Shown here in pieces: positions 25,723 to 34,257 of a DNA stretch of 64,000 bases. The stretch is taken from the NCBI GenBank assembly GCA_049889095.1, contig JBLJFK010000002.1. One strand, written 5' to 3'. Both the position numbers and the translations under genes were made by a program. Source of the stretch: Ewingella sp049889095 (GTDB lineage Bacteria > Pseudomonadota > Gammaproteobacteria > Enterobacterales > Enterobacteriaceae). The notes beneath the pieces were generated by a model. That model did no database searches, had not been told where the DNA came from, and worked only from the letters and a program-made list of their open reading frames with translations. Numbering within the stretch: the stretch's first letter is position 1; every line of letters starts with the position of its first letter.

Positions 25723-27201
25723 ATGGTAAGTCAGTACTTCAAAATTTTCTCACAACGCAACACTCTTATCCTTCTGCTGTTGGGTTTTGCGTCCGGCTTA
25801 CCGCTCGCCTTAACATCCGGTACGCTTCAGGCCTGGATGACGGTGGAAGACGTCGATTTAAGAACCATTGGTATCTTCTCTCTGGTTGGTCAGGCTTACG
25901 TTTTTAAATTTCTCTGGTCGCCGATGATGGACCGCTACACTCCGTCTTTCTTCGGTCGCCGCCGGGGATGGCTAATTCTTACGCAACTGTGTCTGGTCGC
26001 TGCTATTTTTGCCATGGGTTTCATGGATCCATCCAAAGAGCTGTTCTGGCTTGCCGCACTGGCAGTGCTGATCGCATTTGTATCAGCTTCACAGGATATT
26101 GTTTTTGATGCCTACAAAACTGACTTACTGCCTGCGGCGGAGCGAGGAAGTGGTGCCGCGATATCGGTACTAGGTTATCGGCTGGCGATGCTGGTGTCCG
26201 GCGGCCTCGCGCTGTGGATAGCCGATCGTTATCTTGGCTGGCAACATATGTACTGGCTGATGGCTGGGCTGATGCTGATTGGTGTTGTCGCCACTATTAT
26301 GGCCCCAGAGCCAGATATCAACGAACCCGCGCCGCGCACGATCGAAATCGCCGTCATCGCTCCCCTGAAAGACTTTTTCGGGCGTAATAACGCCTGGCTG
26401 ATTCTGCTTTTGATCGTCATGTACAAAATGGGCGATGCTTTTGCTGGTAGTCTGAGTACCACATTTCTGATTCGCGGCGTCGGTTTTGATGCCGGTGAAG
26501 TCGGGTTGGTGAATAAGACCCTTGGCTTGCTGGCGACCATCATTGGCGCACTTTACGGCGGTATGCTTATGCAGCGCCTGAGTTTGTTCCGCGCTCTGAT
26601 GATTTTTGGCATTTTGCAGGGCGTCTCAAATGCCGGATACTGGATTTTAGCCGTTACCGACAAACACCTCTATTCAATGGGCACGGCGATATTTTTCGAA
26701 AATCTGTGCGGCGGTATGGGAACGGCGGCCTTTGTCGCCCTGCTGATGACGTTGTGTAACCGTTCTTTCTCAGCCACCCAGTTTGCTCTGCTTTCTGCAC
26801 TTTCTGCGGTCGGCCGGGTCTATGTTGGCCCTATTGCCGGATGGTTTGTTGAAGCCCACGGCTGGCCGCTGTTCTACCTGTTTTCTATCGTCGCCGCGAT
26901 TCCTGGCTTAATTCTGCTGGCCATTTGCCGCCAGACACTGGAATACACCCAAAAGACCGACCTATTCTTACCGCGCGTCGATTTTGCCAGCAGCTATCGT
27001 CTGGCGCTGCGTTTACTGTTGGCTGGCTGTTTATTGCTGGCAACCTGGCTGGTCATTTTGATGAGTAACGGATTAGGGTGGACAAACTGGAGTATGCTTC
27101 CACAGTACTTGGTTGAAGCCGGTGCCTTGATTTGTTTGACCGGGATCGTGCTCGGTAGCACCTTAGATTTTCTGGCGTTGCGACGCCAGAAGGCGGTTTG
27201 A
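25723..27201 (+). CDS. ampG: Muropeptide MFS permease AmpG
   Basis: The 492-residue inner-membrane protein (E. coli 491) imports GlcNAc-anhydroMurNAc and its peptides for cell-wall recycling; its cargo also signals AmpC beta-lactamase induction where ampR is present. Matching stretches include GFASGLPLALTSGTLQAWMT, SASQDIVFDA, FLIRGVGFDAGEVG and TQFALLSALSAVGRVYVGP. About 12-14 membrane helices are expected. The ATG at 25723 fits the family start (MVSQYFKIF); 15 upstream codons are open but unlikely. Confidence 0.95.
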   Translation: MVSQYFKIFSQRNTLILLLLGFASGLPLALTSGTLQAWMTVEDVDLRTIGIFSLVGQAYVFKFLWSPMMDRYTPSFFGRRRGWLILTQLCLVAAIFAMGFMDPSKELFWLAALAVLIAFVSASQDIVFDAYKTDLLPAAERGSGAAISVLGYRLAMLVSGGLALWIADRYLGWQHMYWLMAGLMLIGVVATIMAPEPDINEPAPRTIEIAVIAPLKDFFGRNNAWLILLLIVMYKMGDAFAGSLSTTFLIRGVGFDAGEVGLVNKTLGLLATIIGALYGGMLMQRLSLFRALMIFGILQGVSNAGYWILAVTDKHLYSMGTAIFFENLCGGMGTAAFVALLMTLCNRSFSATQFALLSALSAVGRVYVGPIAGWFVEAHGWPLFYLFSIVAAIPGLILLAICRQTLEYTQKTDLFLPRVDFASSYRLALRLLLAGCLLLATWLVILMSNGLGWTNWSMLPQYLVEAGALICLTGIVLGSTLDFLALRRQKAV

Positions 27202-27622
27202 CATCCGTTTGGTTAAATTTTAGGAATGTGTGTCATTGCTGTGTAAATCAAAGTCTGGCCTGATGTAGCTTGTTGAGCCACTGGAGAGATTTTGAGCCGA
27301 TTTAACGCTAACTTACGGAATTTAGTATTGTTATCAGAATAGTAAATTACGGAAAATTTCCCTGCGCTACGATAAGTTTTCCGCAATAAGTAATATTTAA
27401 TGAGTTACATTATTTTTCAAATACACTTTTTTTTTACCTGGCTTGTTTTTTAAAATTCACCATATTAATACATTGTATTAACATTAATTAAACTTATCCA
27501 AACCATTACACTTCGCGTTAAATATCCTTCCTGACTGCTATACGTTGTTTTTGCTCACCATAGTAAAATCGCCCACTGCAACATATTGTTGACATTGAGA
27601 AATTATCACTCTGCGTGACATC

Positions 27623-27638
27623 TGTGACTTCGTTAACA
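27623..27638 (+). promoter_or_regulatory. Possible CRP site before cyoA
   Basis: TGTGA, six bases, TAACA matches nine of ten core CRP positions. Its centre is about 81 bases before the predicted cyoA transcription start, on the helical face used at class I promoters. Confidence 0.35.
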
Positions 27639-27676
27639 TAATGTGGCAACGGCATGCTGACACTTCCTTAAGCGTG

Positions 27677-27705
27677 TTTACAGTACTGCAACGTTCCCGT
27701 AAAAT
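27677..27705 (+). promoter_or_regulatory. Putative sigma-70 promoter of cyoABCDE
   Basis: TTTACA (27677-27682), a 17-base spacer, TAAAAT (27700-27705): five of six consensus bases in each box, about 50 bases before the cyoA start codon. Confidence 0.65.
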
Positions 27706-27755
27706 GCCCGCACACATGGAGCGACAATAGAGCCCTAGTTTATTGAGGTCGTTAG

Positions 27756-28709
27756 ATGAGACTTAAGAAATACAATAAAAGTATTGGGATGTTGTCCTTA
27801 TTTGTATCTGCGTTAATGTTAAGCGGCTGCAATACGGCATTGATGGATCCCAAAGGAGCAATTGGACTTGAGCAGAGAACGCTGATACTGACCGCCATCG
27901 GATTAATGCTGATCGTGGTTATACCAGTTATTATCATGGCCTTTGCGTTTGCCTGGAAGTATCGTGCTTCTAACACAAATGCTAAGTACAGCCCGAACTG
28001 GTCCCATTCTAATAAAATCGAAGCTGTGGTTTGGACCGTCCCGATTATCATTATTGCCATCCTGGCAACGATAACCTGGAAAACCACTCACTCGCTTGAT
28101 CCGTTCAAGCCTATCGTATCAGACCAAAAACCGATCACGATTGAAGTCGTTTCTCTGGACTGGAAATGGTTGTTCATTTATCCAGAACAGGGCATCGCCA
28201 CTGTTAACGAATTGGCTATTCCTAAAGATGTCCCGGTTCAGTTCAAAGTCACCTCTGACTCTGTCATGAACTCGTTCTTTATTCCTCAGTTAGGCGGACA
28301 GATTTACGCAATGGCCGGTATGCAAACTCAGTTGCATTTGATTGCAAATGAAGCGGGTACCTATAAAGGCATCTCGGCAAGCTACAGTGGCCGCGGTTTC
28401 TCTGGTATGAAGTTCAACGCAATTGCGACCCCAACCCGTGACGATTTCGACGCTTGGGTTGCAAAAGTGAAGACTTCACCAAAGCAGCTGGCAACCACTG
28501 ACGACTTCAACAAACTGGCTGCTCAAAGTATTGACAACCCAGTTGAATATTTCGCCAGCGTAAAACCTGATTTGTTCAAAGAGATCATTGGCAAATTTAT
28601 GGGTGATATGAACATGCATAAAGGCCAGACAATGCCAATGCCAGCAGGCACTGACATGAAAGGCATGGACATGGGCGATCATGCTCACGCAGCCGGAGCC
28701 GAGGAATAA
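27756..28709 (+). CDS. cyoA: Cytochrome bo3 ubiquinol oxidase subunit II
   Basis: The 317-residue lipoprotein precursor (E. coli 315) has lipobox LSGC with Cys25, two membrane helices (about 43-65 and 87-108) and a cupredoxin-like periplasmic domain that lacks the CuA ligands, as in quinol oxidases. The C-terminal tail is rich in Met, His and Asp (about 285-317). GAGG lies 7 bases before the ATG. First gene of the cyoABCDE operon. Confidence 0.97.
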   Translation: MRLKKYNKSIGMLSLFVSALMLSGCNTALMDPKGAIGLEQRTLILTAIGLMLIVVIPVIIMAFAFAWKYRASNTNAKYSPNWSHSNKIEAVVWTVPIIIIAILATITWKTTHSLDPFKPIVSDQKPITIEVVSLDWKWLFIYPEQGIATVNELAIPKDVPVQFKVTSDSVMNSFFIPQLGGQIYAMAGMQTQLHLIANEAGTYKGISASYSGRGFSGMKFNAIATPTRDDFDAWVAKVKTSPKQLATTDDFNKLAAQSIDNPVEYFASVKPDLFKEIIGKFMGDMNMHKGQTMPMPAGTDMKGMDMGDHAHAAGAEE

Positions 28710-28712
28710 ACG

Positions 28713-30704
28713 ATGTTCGGAAAATTAACGCTTGATTCGGTTCCGTTTCATGAACCGATTGTCATGGTCACCGTTGCCGCGATAATTCTTGGTGGTTTGG
28801 CTGTTGTGGCCGGTATTACCTATTTCGGTAAATGGAAATATTTGTGGACCGAATGGCTGACCTCAGTCGACCACAAAAAAATTGGTATCATGTACATCGT
28901 CGTTGCCTTTGTCATGCTTCTGCGTGGCTTTGCCGATGCCATCATGATGCGTAGCCAGCAAGTGCTTGCTTCCGCAGGCGAACCTGGCTTCCTGCCGCCT
29001 CATCACTACGACCAGATATTTACCGCGCACGGCGTTATCATGATTTTCTTCATGGCGATGCCTTTCGTTATCGGTCTGATGAACGTGGTTGTGCCGTTAC
29101 AAATCGGTGCTCGCGACGTTGCGTTCCCGTTCCTGAACAATATCAGTTTCTGGTTCACCGCTGCCGCTGTGATTCTGATCAACATCTCTTTGGGTGTTGG
29201 CGAATTCGCACAGACCGGCTGGCTGGCCTACCCTCCGTTGTCAGGTAAGGAGTACAGTCCTGGTGTCGGGGTCGACTACTGGATATGGAGTCTACAGATA
29301 TCCGGTATTGGTACCTTGCTGACCGGTGTTAACTTCTTCGCCACCATCCTCAAGATGCGTGCACCTGGTATGCCGCTAATGAAAATGCCGGTATTTACCT
29401 GGGCTGCACTTTGTACCAACGTCCTGATTATCGTGTCATTCCCAATTCTGACTGTGACCGTTGCGTTGCTAACCCTGGATCGCTATCTGGGCACCCATTT
29501 CTTTACCAATGATATGGGCGGCAACATGATGATGTACATCAACCTGATTTGGGCCTGGGGCCATCCGGAAGTGTATATCCTGGTTCTGCCCGTATTTGGT
29601 GTGTTCTCGGAAGTTACCGCGACCTTCTCCAAAAAACGTCTGTTCGGTTATACCTCACTGGTGTGGGCGACCATCGCCATTACCGTGCTGTCATTCGTTG
29701 TTTGGCTACACCACTTCTTCACCATGGGTTCAGGCGCCAACGTCAATGCCTTCTTCGGCATCATGACGATGATCATTTCTATCCCGACCGGGGTAAAAAT
29801 CTTCAACTGGCTGTTCACCATGTACCAGGGGCGCATCACGCTGAACGCAGCGATGTTGTGGACCGTCGGTTTCATCATCACCTTCTCTGTCGGTGGTATG
29901 ACCGGTGTTCTGCTGGCAGTTCCGGGCGCAGACTTCGTGCTGCACAACAGCTTGTTCCTGATTGCCCACTTCCATAACGTAATCATTGGTGGTGTGGTGT
30001 TCGGTTGCTTCGCGGGTCTGACTTACTGGTTCCCGAAATCCTTCGGCTTCACGCTGAATGAGAAATGGGGTGTGCGCTCATTCTGGTGCTGGATCATAGG
30101 CTTCTTCGTTGCCTTCATGCCGCTCTATATTCTGGGCTTCATGGGCATGACACGTCGTCTCAGCCAGAATATCGACCCTGAGTTCCACCCGTTGCTGGTC
30201 GTTGCAGCTTGTGGCGCAGCGTTGATTGCAATGGGTATCCTGTGTCAGTTGATCATGATCTTCGTGAGTGTTCGTGACCGCGAGCAAAACCGTGATCTGA
30301 CCGGTGATCCATGGGGTGCACGTACTCTGGAATGGTCTACCTCTTCTCCTCCTCCGTTCTACAACTTCGCTATCGTGCCGCAAGTCCACGACCGCGATGC
30401 CTTCTGGGACATGAAAGAGAAAGGCGAAGCTTATGTTAAACCAGCGAAATATGAAAAAATTCATATGCCACGCAATAGCGGCATGGGTTTCGTTATCGCC
30501 ATGCTCAGCCTGGTCTGCGGTTTCGCATTAATCTGGGACATCTGGTGGTTGGCGCTCGTGACCTTCATCGGCATCGCTGTATCCTGGATTGCAAAAAGCT
30601 TCGATGAAGATGTTGATTACTACGTGTCGGTTGAAGAAGTCGAACGTATTGAGAAGCAGCATTTTGAACAAATCAGCAAAGCAGGCGTGAAACATGGCAA
30701 CTGA
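28713..30704 (+). CDS. cyoB: Cytochrome bo3 ubiquinol oxidase subunit I
   Basis: The 663-residue subunit equals E. coli CyoB in length. It binds haem b, haem o3 and CuB. The ligand stretches are visible: FTAHGVIMIFF (low-spin haem His), WGHPEVYILVLP (CuB His with the cross-linked Tyr), WLHHFF (two CuB His) and LIAHFHNVIIGG (haem His pair). It reduces oxygen to water and pumps protons. It starts 3 bp after cyoA and overlaps cyoC by 11 bp. Confidence 0.98.
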   Translation: MFGKLTLDSVPFHEPIVMVTVAAIILGGLAVVAGITYFGKWKYLWTEWLTSVDHKKIGIMYIVVAFVMLLRGFADAIMMRSQQVLASAGEPGFLPPHHYDQIFTAHGVIMIFFMAMPFVIGLMNVVVPLQIGARDVAFPFLNNISFWFTAAAVILINISLGVGEFAQTGWLAYPPLSGKEYSPGVGVDYWIWSLQISGIGTLLTGVNFFATILKMRAPGMPLMKMPVFTWAALCTNVLIIVSFPILTVTVALLTLDRYLGTHFFTNDMGGNMMMYINLIWAWGHPEVYILVLPVFGVFSEVTATFSKKRLFGYTSLVWATIAITVLSFVVWLHHFFTMGSGANVNAFFGIMTMIISIPTGVKIFNWLFTMYQGRITLNAAMLWTVGFIITFSVGGMTGVLLAVPGADFVLHNSLFLIAHFHNVIIGGVVFGCFAGLTYWFPKSFGFTLNEKWGVRSFWCWIIGFFVAFMPLYILGFMGMTRRLSQNIDPEFHPLLVVAACGAALIAMGILCQLIMIFVSVRDREQNRDLTGDPWGARTLEWSTSSPPPFYNFAIVPQVHDRDAFWDMKEKGEAYVKPAKYEKIHMPRNSGMGFVIAMLSLVCGFALIWDIWWLALVTFIGIAVSWIAKSFDEDVDYYVSVEEVERIEKQHFEQISKAGVKHGN

Positions 30705-31311
30705 TACCCTGACTAACCACGACACAGCCCATGCAGAGCATGGGCACCATGATGCAGGTGAAACCAAAGTCTTCGGCTTCTGGATCTACCTGATGAGTGA
30801 CTGCATCCTGTTTGCGAGTTTGTTCGCAACATATGCAGTCTTGGTGCACGGAACCGCAGGCGGCCCGACAGGTAAAGACATTTTCGAACTGCCGTTCGTT
30901 TTGGTTGAAACCTTCTTCCTGCTGTTCAGTAGTATCACTTACGGCATGGCGATGCTGGGCATGTCGAAAGGCAGCGTTAAAGCCGTTAATGGCTGGCTGT
31001 TTCTGACCTTCCTGTTCGGTTTAGGCTTCATCTGTATGGAATTGTATGAATTCCATCATCTGATTAAAGAAGGCTATGGACCAGACCGCAGTGGTTTCCT
31101 GTCAGGCTTCTTTGCACTGGTTGCCACTCACGGTATCCACGTAACTTGTGGTCTGATCTGGATCGCGGTAATGATGATTCAGGTCAGCCGCCGTGGTCTA
31201 ACCGCTGTTAACCAAACGCGTCTGATGTGTCTGAGTCTGTTCTGGCACTTCCTGGACGTAGTCTGGATCTGTGTGTTTACCGTTGTATATCTGATGGGGG
31301 TATTGGGATGA
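30694..31311 (+). CDS. cyoC: Cytochrome bo3 ubiquinol oxidase subunit III
   Basis: The 205-residue membrane protein (E. coli 204) has five helices and the subunit III signature around ATHGIHVTCGLIWI. It has no redox centre and stabilises the complex. The N-terminus is His-rich (AEHGHHDAGE). It overlaps cyoB by 11 bp and cyoD by 4 bp (ATGA). Confidence 0.97.
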   Translation: MATDTLTNHDTAHAEHGHHDAGETKVFGFWIYLMSDCILFASLFATYAVLVHGTAGGPTGKDIFELPFVLVETFFLLFSSITYGMAMLGMSKGSVKAVNGWLFLTFLFGLGFICMELYEFHHLIKEGYGPDRSGFLSGFFALVATHGIHVTCGLIWIAVMMIQVSRRGLTAVNQTRLMCLSLFWHFLDVVWICVFTVVYLMGVLG

Positions 31312-31640
31312 GTCATTCTGTAACTTCCCATGGCGGCGCAAGCCACGGCAGCGTGAAGTCATATCTAATTGGCTTCATTCTGTCAGTTATCCTGACGGTT
31401 ATCCCGTTTGCCATGGTGATGAGCGACACGGCTTCGCATTCGTTGATCGTTGGCACCGTGGTAGCATCTGCGGTCATTCAGATCGTCGTCCATCTGGTAT
31501 TCTTCCTGCACTTAAGTACTGCGTCGGAAGCACGCTGGAACCTGGTGGCGTTCCTGTTCACCGCTGTGATTATCTTTATCGTTGTTGTGGGGTCATTGTG
31601 GATTATGTATAACCTCAACATCAATATGATGGTCAGTTAA
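31308..31640 (+). CDS. cyoD: Cytochrome bo3 ubiquinol oxidase subunit IV
   Basis: The 110-residue three-helix protein (E. coli 109) begins at the ATG that overlaps the cyoC stop codon as ATGA. Conserved HLVFFLHL lies in the second helix. It is a small assembly subunit of the oxidase; the in-frame upstream extension inside cyoC is not coding. Confidence 0.96.
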   Translation: MSHSVTSHGGASHGSVKSYLIGFILSVILTVIPFAMVMSDTASHSLIVGTVVASAVIQIVVHLVFFLHLSTASEARWNLVAFLFTAVIIFIVVVGSLWIMYNLNINMMVS

Positions 31641-31655
31641 AGAGCCGAGCTGCAT

Positions 31656-32543
31656 GTGATGATTAAGCAATACCTGCAAGTAACGAAACCAGGAATTATT
31701 TTCGGCAACTTAATTTCTGTCATCGGGGGATTCCTCCTTGCTGCCAAAGGCAGCATCGATTTCCCACTCTTTCTCTCCACTCTGGTGGGTGTTTCGCTGG
31801 TCGTTGCCTCGGGTTGTGTATTCAACAACTTCATCGATCGCGACATCGACCGGATCATGGAAAGAACGAAAAACCGTGTACTGGTGATGGGGCTTATTCC
31901 GCCTAAAACGACCCTGGTTTACGCGACCATTCTGGGTATTGTGGGCTTTGCGCTGCTGTACCTCGGTGCCAATCCGCTGGCGATGTGGCTGGCAGTGATG
32001 GGCTTCGTGATTTATGTCGGCGTTTACAGCCTGTACATGAAACGCAAATCGGTTTACGGCACGCTAGTCGGCAGCTTGTCAGGCGCAGCGCCTCCGGTCA
32101 TTGGTTACTGTGCCGTCACCGGCCAGTTCGATATGGGCGCGCTAATCCTGCTGCTGATCTTCAGCCTGTGGCAGATGCCTCACTCGTACGCGATTGCCAT
32201 CTTCCGCTTTAAAGATTATCAGGCTGCGGGTATCCCGGTTCTGCCGGTGGTGAAAGGTATTTCCGTCGCCAAGCACCATATTACTGTCTATATCCTGGCA
32301 TTTATGATTGCCACGTTGATGCTGACACTGAGCGGTTACGCAGGCTATAAATACCTGATCGTGGCTGGCGCAGTGAGTATTTGGTGGCTGGGTATGGCAC
32401 TGAAAGGTTACAAAGCCGAGAACGACATCGTCTGGGCGAGAAAGCTGTTTGGCTTCTCAATCATCACGATTATGTCGTTAAGTTTCATGATGTCTGTTGA
32501 TTTCAATTCAGCGCCAACATCAATGTTAACCAACGTTTGGTGA
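31656..32543 (+). CDS. cyoE: Protohaem IX farnesyltransferase (haem O synthase)
   Basis: The 295-residue UbiA-family prenyltransferase (E. coli 296) attaches a farnesyl group to haem B, making the haem O used by CyoB. The polyprenyl-binding motif NNFIDRDIDRIMERT (about 57-71) is intact. The start is GTG at 31656, directly followed by an ATG, giving MMIKQYLQVTKPG as in E. coli; either codon could be used. It is the last gene of the operon. Confidence 0.96.
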   Translation: MMIKQYLQVTKPGIIFGNLISVIGGFLLAAKGSIDFPLFLSTLVGVSLVVASGCVFNNFIDRDIDRIMERTKNRVLVMGLIPPKTTLVYATILGIVGFALLYLGANPLAMWLAVMGFVIYVGVYSLYMKRKSVYGTLVGSLSGAAPPVIGYCAVTGQFDMGALILLLIFSLWQMPHSYAIAIFRFKDYQAAGIPVLPVVKGISVAKHHITVYILAFMIATLMLTLSGYAGYKYLIVAGAVSIWWLGMALKGYKAENDIVWARKLFGFSIITIMSLSFMMSVDFNSAPTSMLTNVW

Positions 32544-32595
32544 CCTGAACGGTGAGTTAAACGCGCTGTCATTCACTTCGATTACCAGCACACGT

Positions 32596-32625
32596 AAAGG
32601 CCAGTAGCAATACTGGCCTTTTCTT
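32596..32625 (+). terminator. Terminator of cyoABCDE
   Basis: AAAGGCCAGTA, loop GCAA, TACTGGCCTTT, then TTCTTTT. It lies 53 bases past the cyoE stop. Confidence 0.92.
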
Positions 32626-32730
32626 TTCCTGCGCCGACGCTAATGACCGTAATATCTACTAAAGATCCATCGTTTTACCCAAACTGGCTAAAAGCACTAC
32701 AATGTCGGATTGTAATTTTGAGGTAGTCAT

Positions 32731-34095
32731 GTGAACGATAACCAAATGACCCCACTGGAAAGCCGGGCGACATGGGGACTAGGAACCGTTTTCTCATTAC
32801 GCATGCTCGGCATGTTTATGGTTCTGCCCGTCCTGACCACTTACGGTATGGCGCTGTCCGGTGCCACCGAAACCCTTATCGGCATTGCGATTGGCATCTA
32901 TGGACTGGCTCAGGCCGTCTTTCAAATTCCTTTCGGCCTGCTTTCTGACCGCGTGGGCCGCAAACCGCTGATCGTCTTTGGGCTAATTATCTTCTGCATC
33001 GGCAGCGTAGTGGCCGCCTCCACAGACTCAATCTGGGGAGTGATCATTGGCCGTGCGATGCAAGGTTCCGGAGCGATTGCCGCCGCCGTAATGGCATTGC
33101 TTTCTGACCTGACGCGCGAACAAAACCGCACCAAAGCGATGGCGTTTATCGGCATCAGTTTTGGAGTGACCTTCGCGATTGCCATGGTGCTCGGCCCCAT
33201 CATCACCCATGCCTGGGGATTACACGCTCTGTTCTGGGCGATTACGGCACTAACATTAGTCGCTATTGTTATCACGCTGTTGGTGGTCCCCTCGCCTGCA
33301 ACACATCTACTCAACCGTGAGTCGAGCATGGTTAAAGGCGGCTTTGGCAAAGTACTCTCCAACGGTAAACTGCTGAAATTAAACTTTGGCATTATGTGTT
33401 TGCACATCCTGCTGATGTCGAGTTTCGTGGTGCTGCCACAGGTGATGGAGCACGCGGGCTTCCCTCCCAGCGAACACTGGCGCGTCTATCTGGTTACCAT
33501 GTTGGTGTCGTTCGTCGCTGTTATTCCGGTCATCATCTATGCTGAGAAAAAACGTCACATGAAGCAGGTTTTCATGGGGTGCGTGGCGGTTCTCCTGCTG
33601 GCTGAACTCGTGTTGTGGTATGCCGGTTTGCATTTCTGGGTAGTGATTGCCGGTATTCAACTGTTCTTCCTGGCCTTTAACGTGATGGAAGCGATTTTGC
33701 CATCGCTTATCAGCAAAGAATCCCCTGCTGGTTACAAAGGGACGGCGATGGGCATTTACTCCACCAGCCAGTTTATCGGCGTTGCCATTGGCGGCAGTCT
33801 CGGGGGTTATATCTATGGTGTAGCCGGTGCAGGTGCAGTATTCATGGTCTGCGCGGCCATTGCCGTGGTGTGGTTGATAGTAAGTTCAACCATGAACGAG
33901 CCACCGTATGTCAGCAGCTTACGTATTACGCTGTCTGAACTGGCAGTGAAAGATTCAGCCCTTCAGGCGCGCCTTCTGGCACAGCCGGGCGTTGCGGAAG
34001 CCGTTGTCGTTCCGGAGGAATTGAGTGCTTACGTGAAAGTCGATACCAAGCAGACTAACCGTAAAGCGTTAGAATTGTTGGTTAGCGCTGCTTGA
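32731..34095 (+). CDS. yajR: MFS transporter YajR
   Basis: The 454-residue protein has twelve membrane helices and a C-terminal ferredoxin-like YAM domain (about 388-454), the hallmark of YajR. The MFS motif A is seen in FGLLSDRVGRKP (about 68-80). The natural substrate is unknown. The start is GTG at 32731 with GAGG 7 bases upstream; an ATG two bases earlier is out of frame. It follows cyoE as in E. coli. Confidence 0.93.
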   Translation: MNDNQMTPLESRATWGLGTVFSLRMLGMFMVLPVLTTYGMALSGATETLIGIAIGIYGLAQAVFQIPFGLLSDRVGRKPLIVFGLIIFCIGSVVAASTDSIWGVIIGRAMQGSGAIAAAVMALLSDLTREQNRTKAMAFIGISFGVTFAIAMVLGPIITHAWGLHALFWAITALTLVAIVITLLVVPSPATHLLNRESSMVKGGFGKVLSNGKLLKLNFGIMCLHILLMSSFVVLPQVMEHAGFPPSEHWRVYLVTMLVSFVAVIPVIIYAEKKRHMKQVFMGCVAVLLLAELVLWYAGLHFWVVIAGIQLFFLAFNVMEAILPSLISKESPAGYKGTAMGIYSTSQFIGVAIGGSLGGYIYGVAGAGAVFMVCAAIAVVWLIVSSTMNEPPYVSSLRITLSELAVKDSALQARLLAQPGVAEAVVVPEELSAYVKVDTKQTNRKALELLVSAA

Positions 34096-34103
34096 TTTTA
34101 GTC

Positions 34104-34138
34104 AAAAAGCTGTGCCATTTAAAATGACACGGCTTTTT
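34104..34138 (+). terminator. Terminator of yajR
   Basis: AAAAAGC-TGTG-CATTT pairs with AAATG-CACG-GCTTTTT, with one mismatch and one wobble, 9 bases past the yajR stop. Confidence 0.75.
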
Positions 34139-34257
34139 AATTTCATCCTCCCCGTTGTGACATCCCTCACTTAAAAATTTCCCTCAATCATTATCCTCAA
34201 GAATTCCTTAACAAAATTTTGTCAGCGATGATGGCTTGCGCGCCTTTTGAGGATCTC

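Larger units (their letters stand above)
27202..27755. other. Long A/T-rich region upstream of cyoA
   Basis: A 554-bp gap with no plausible gene. It carries a good sigma-70 promoter match at 27677-27705 and a CRP-like site at 27623-27638. Several TTAA-rich stretches (27395-27500) resemble places where ArcA binds at oxidase promoters, but I could not define a site. Confidence 0.6.
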
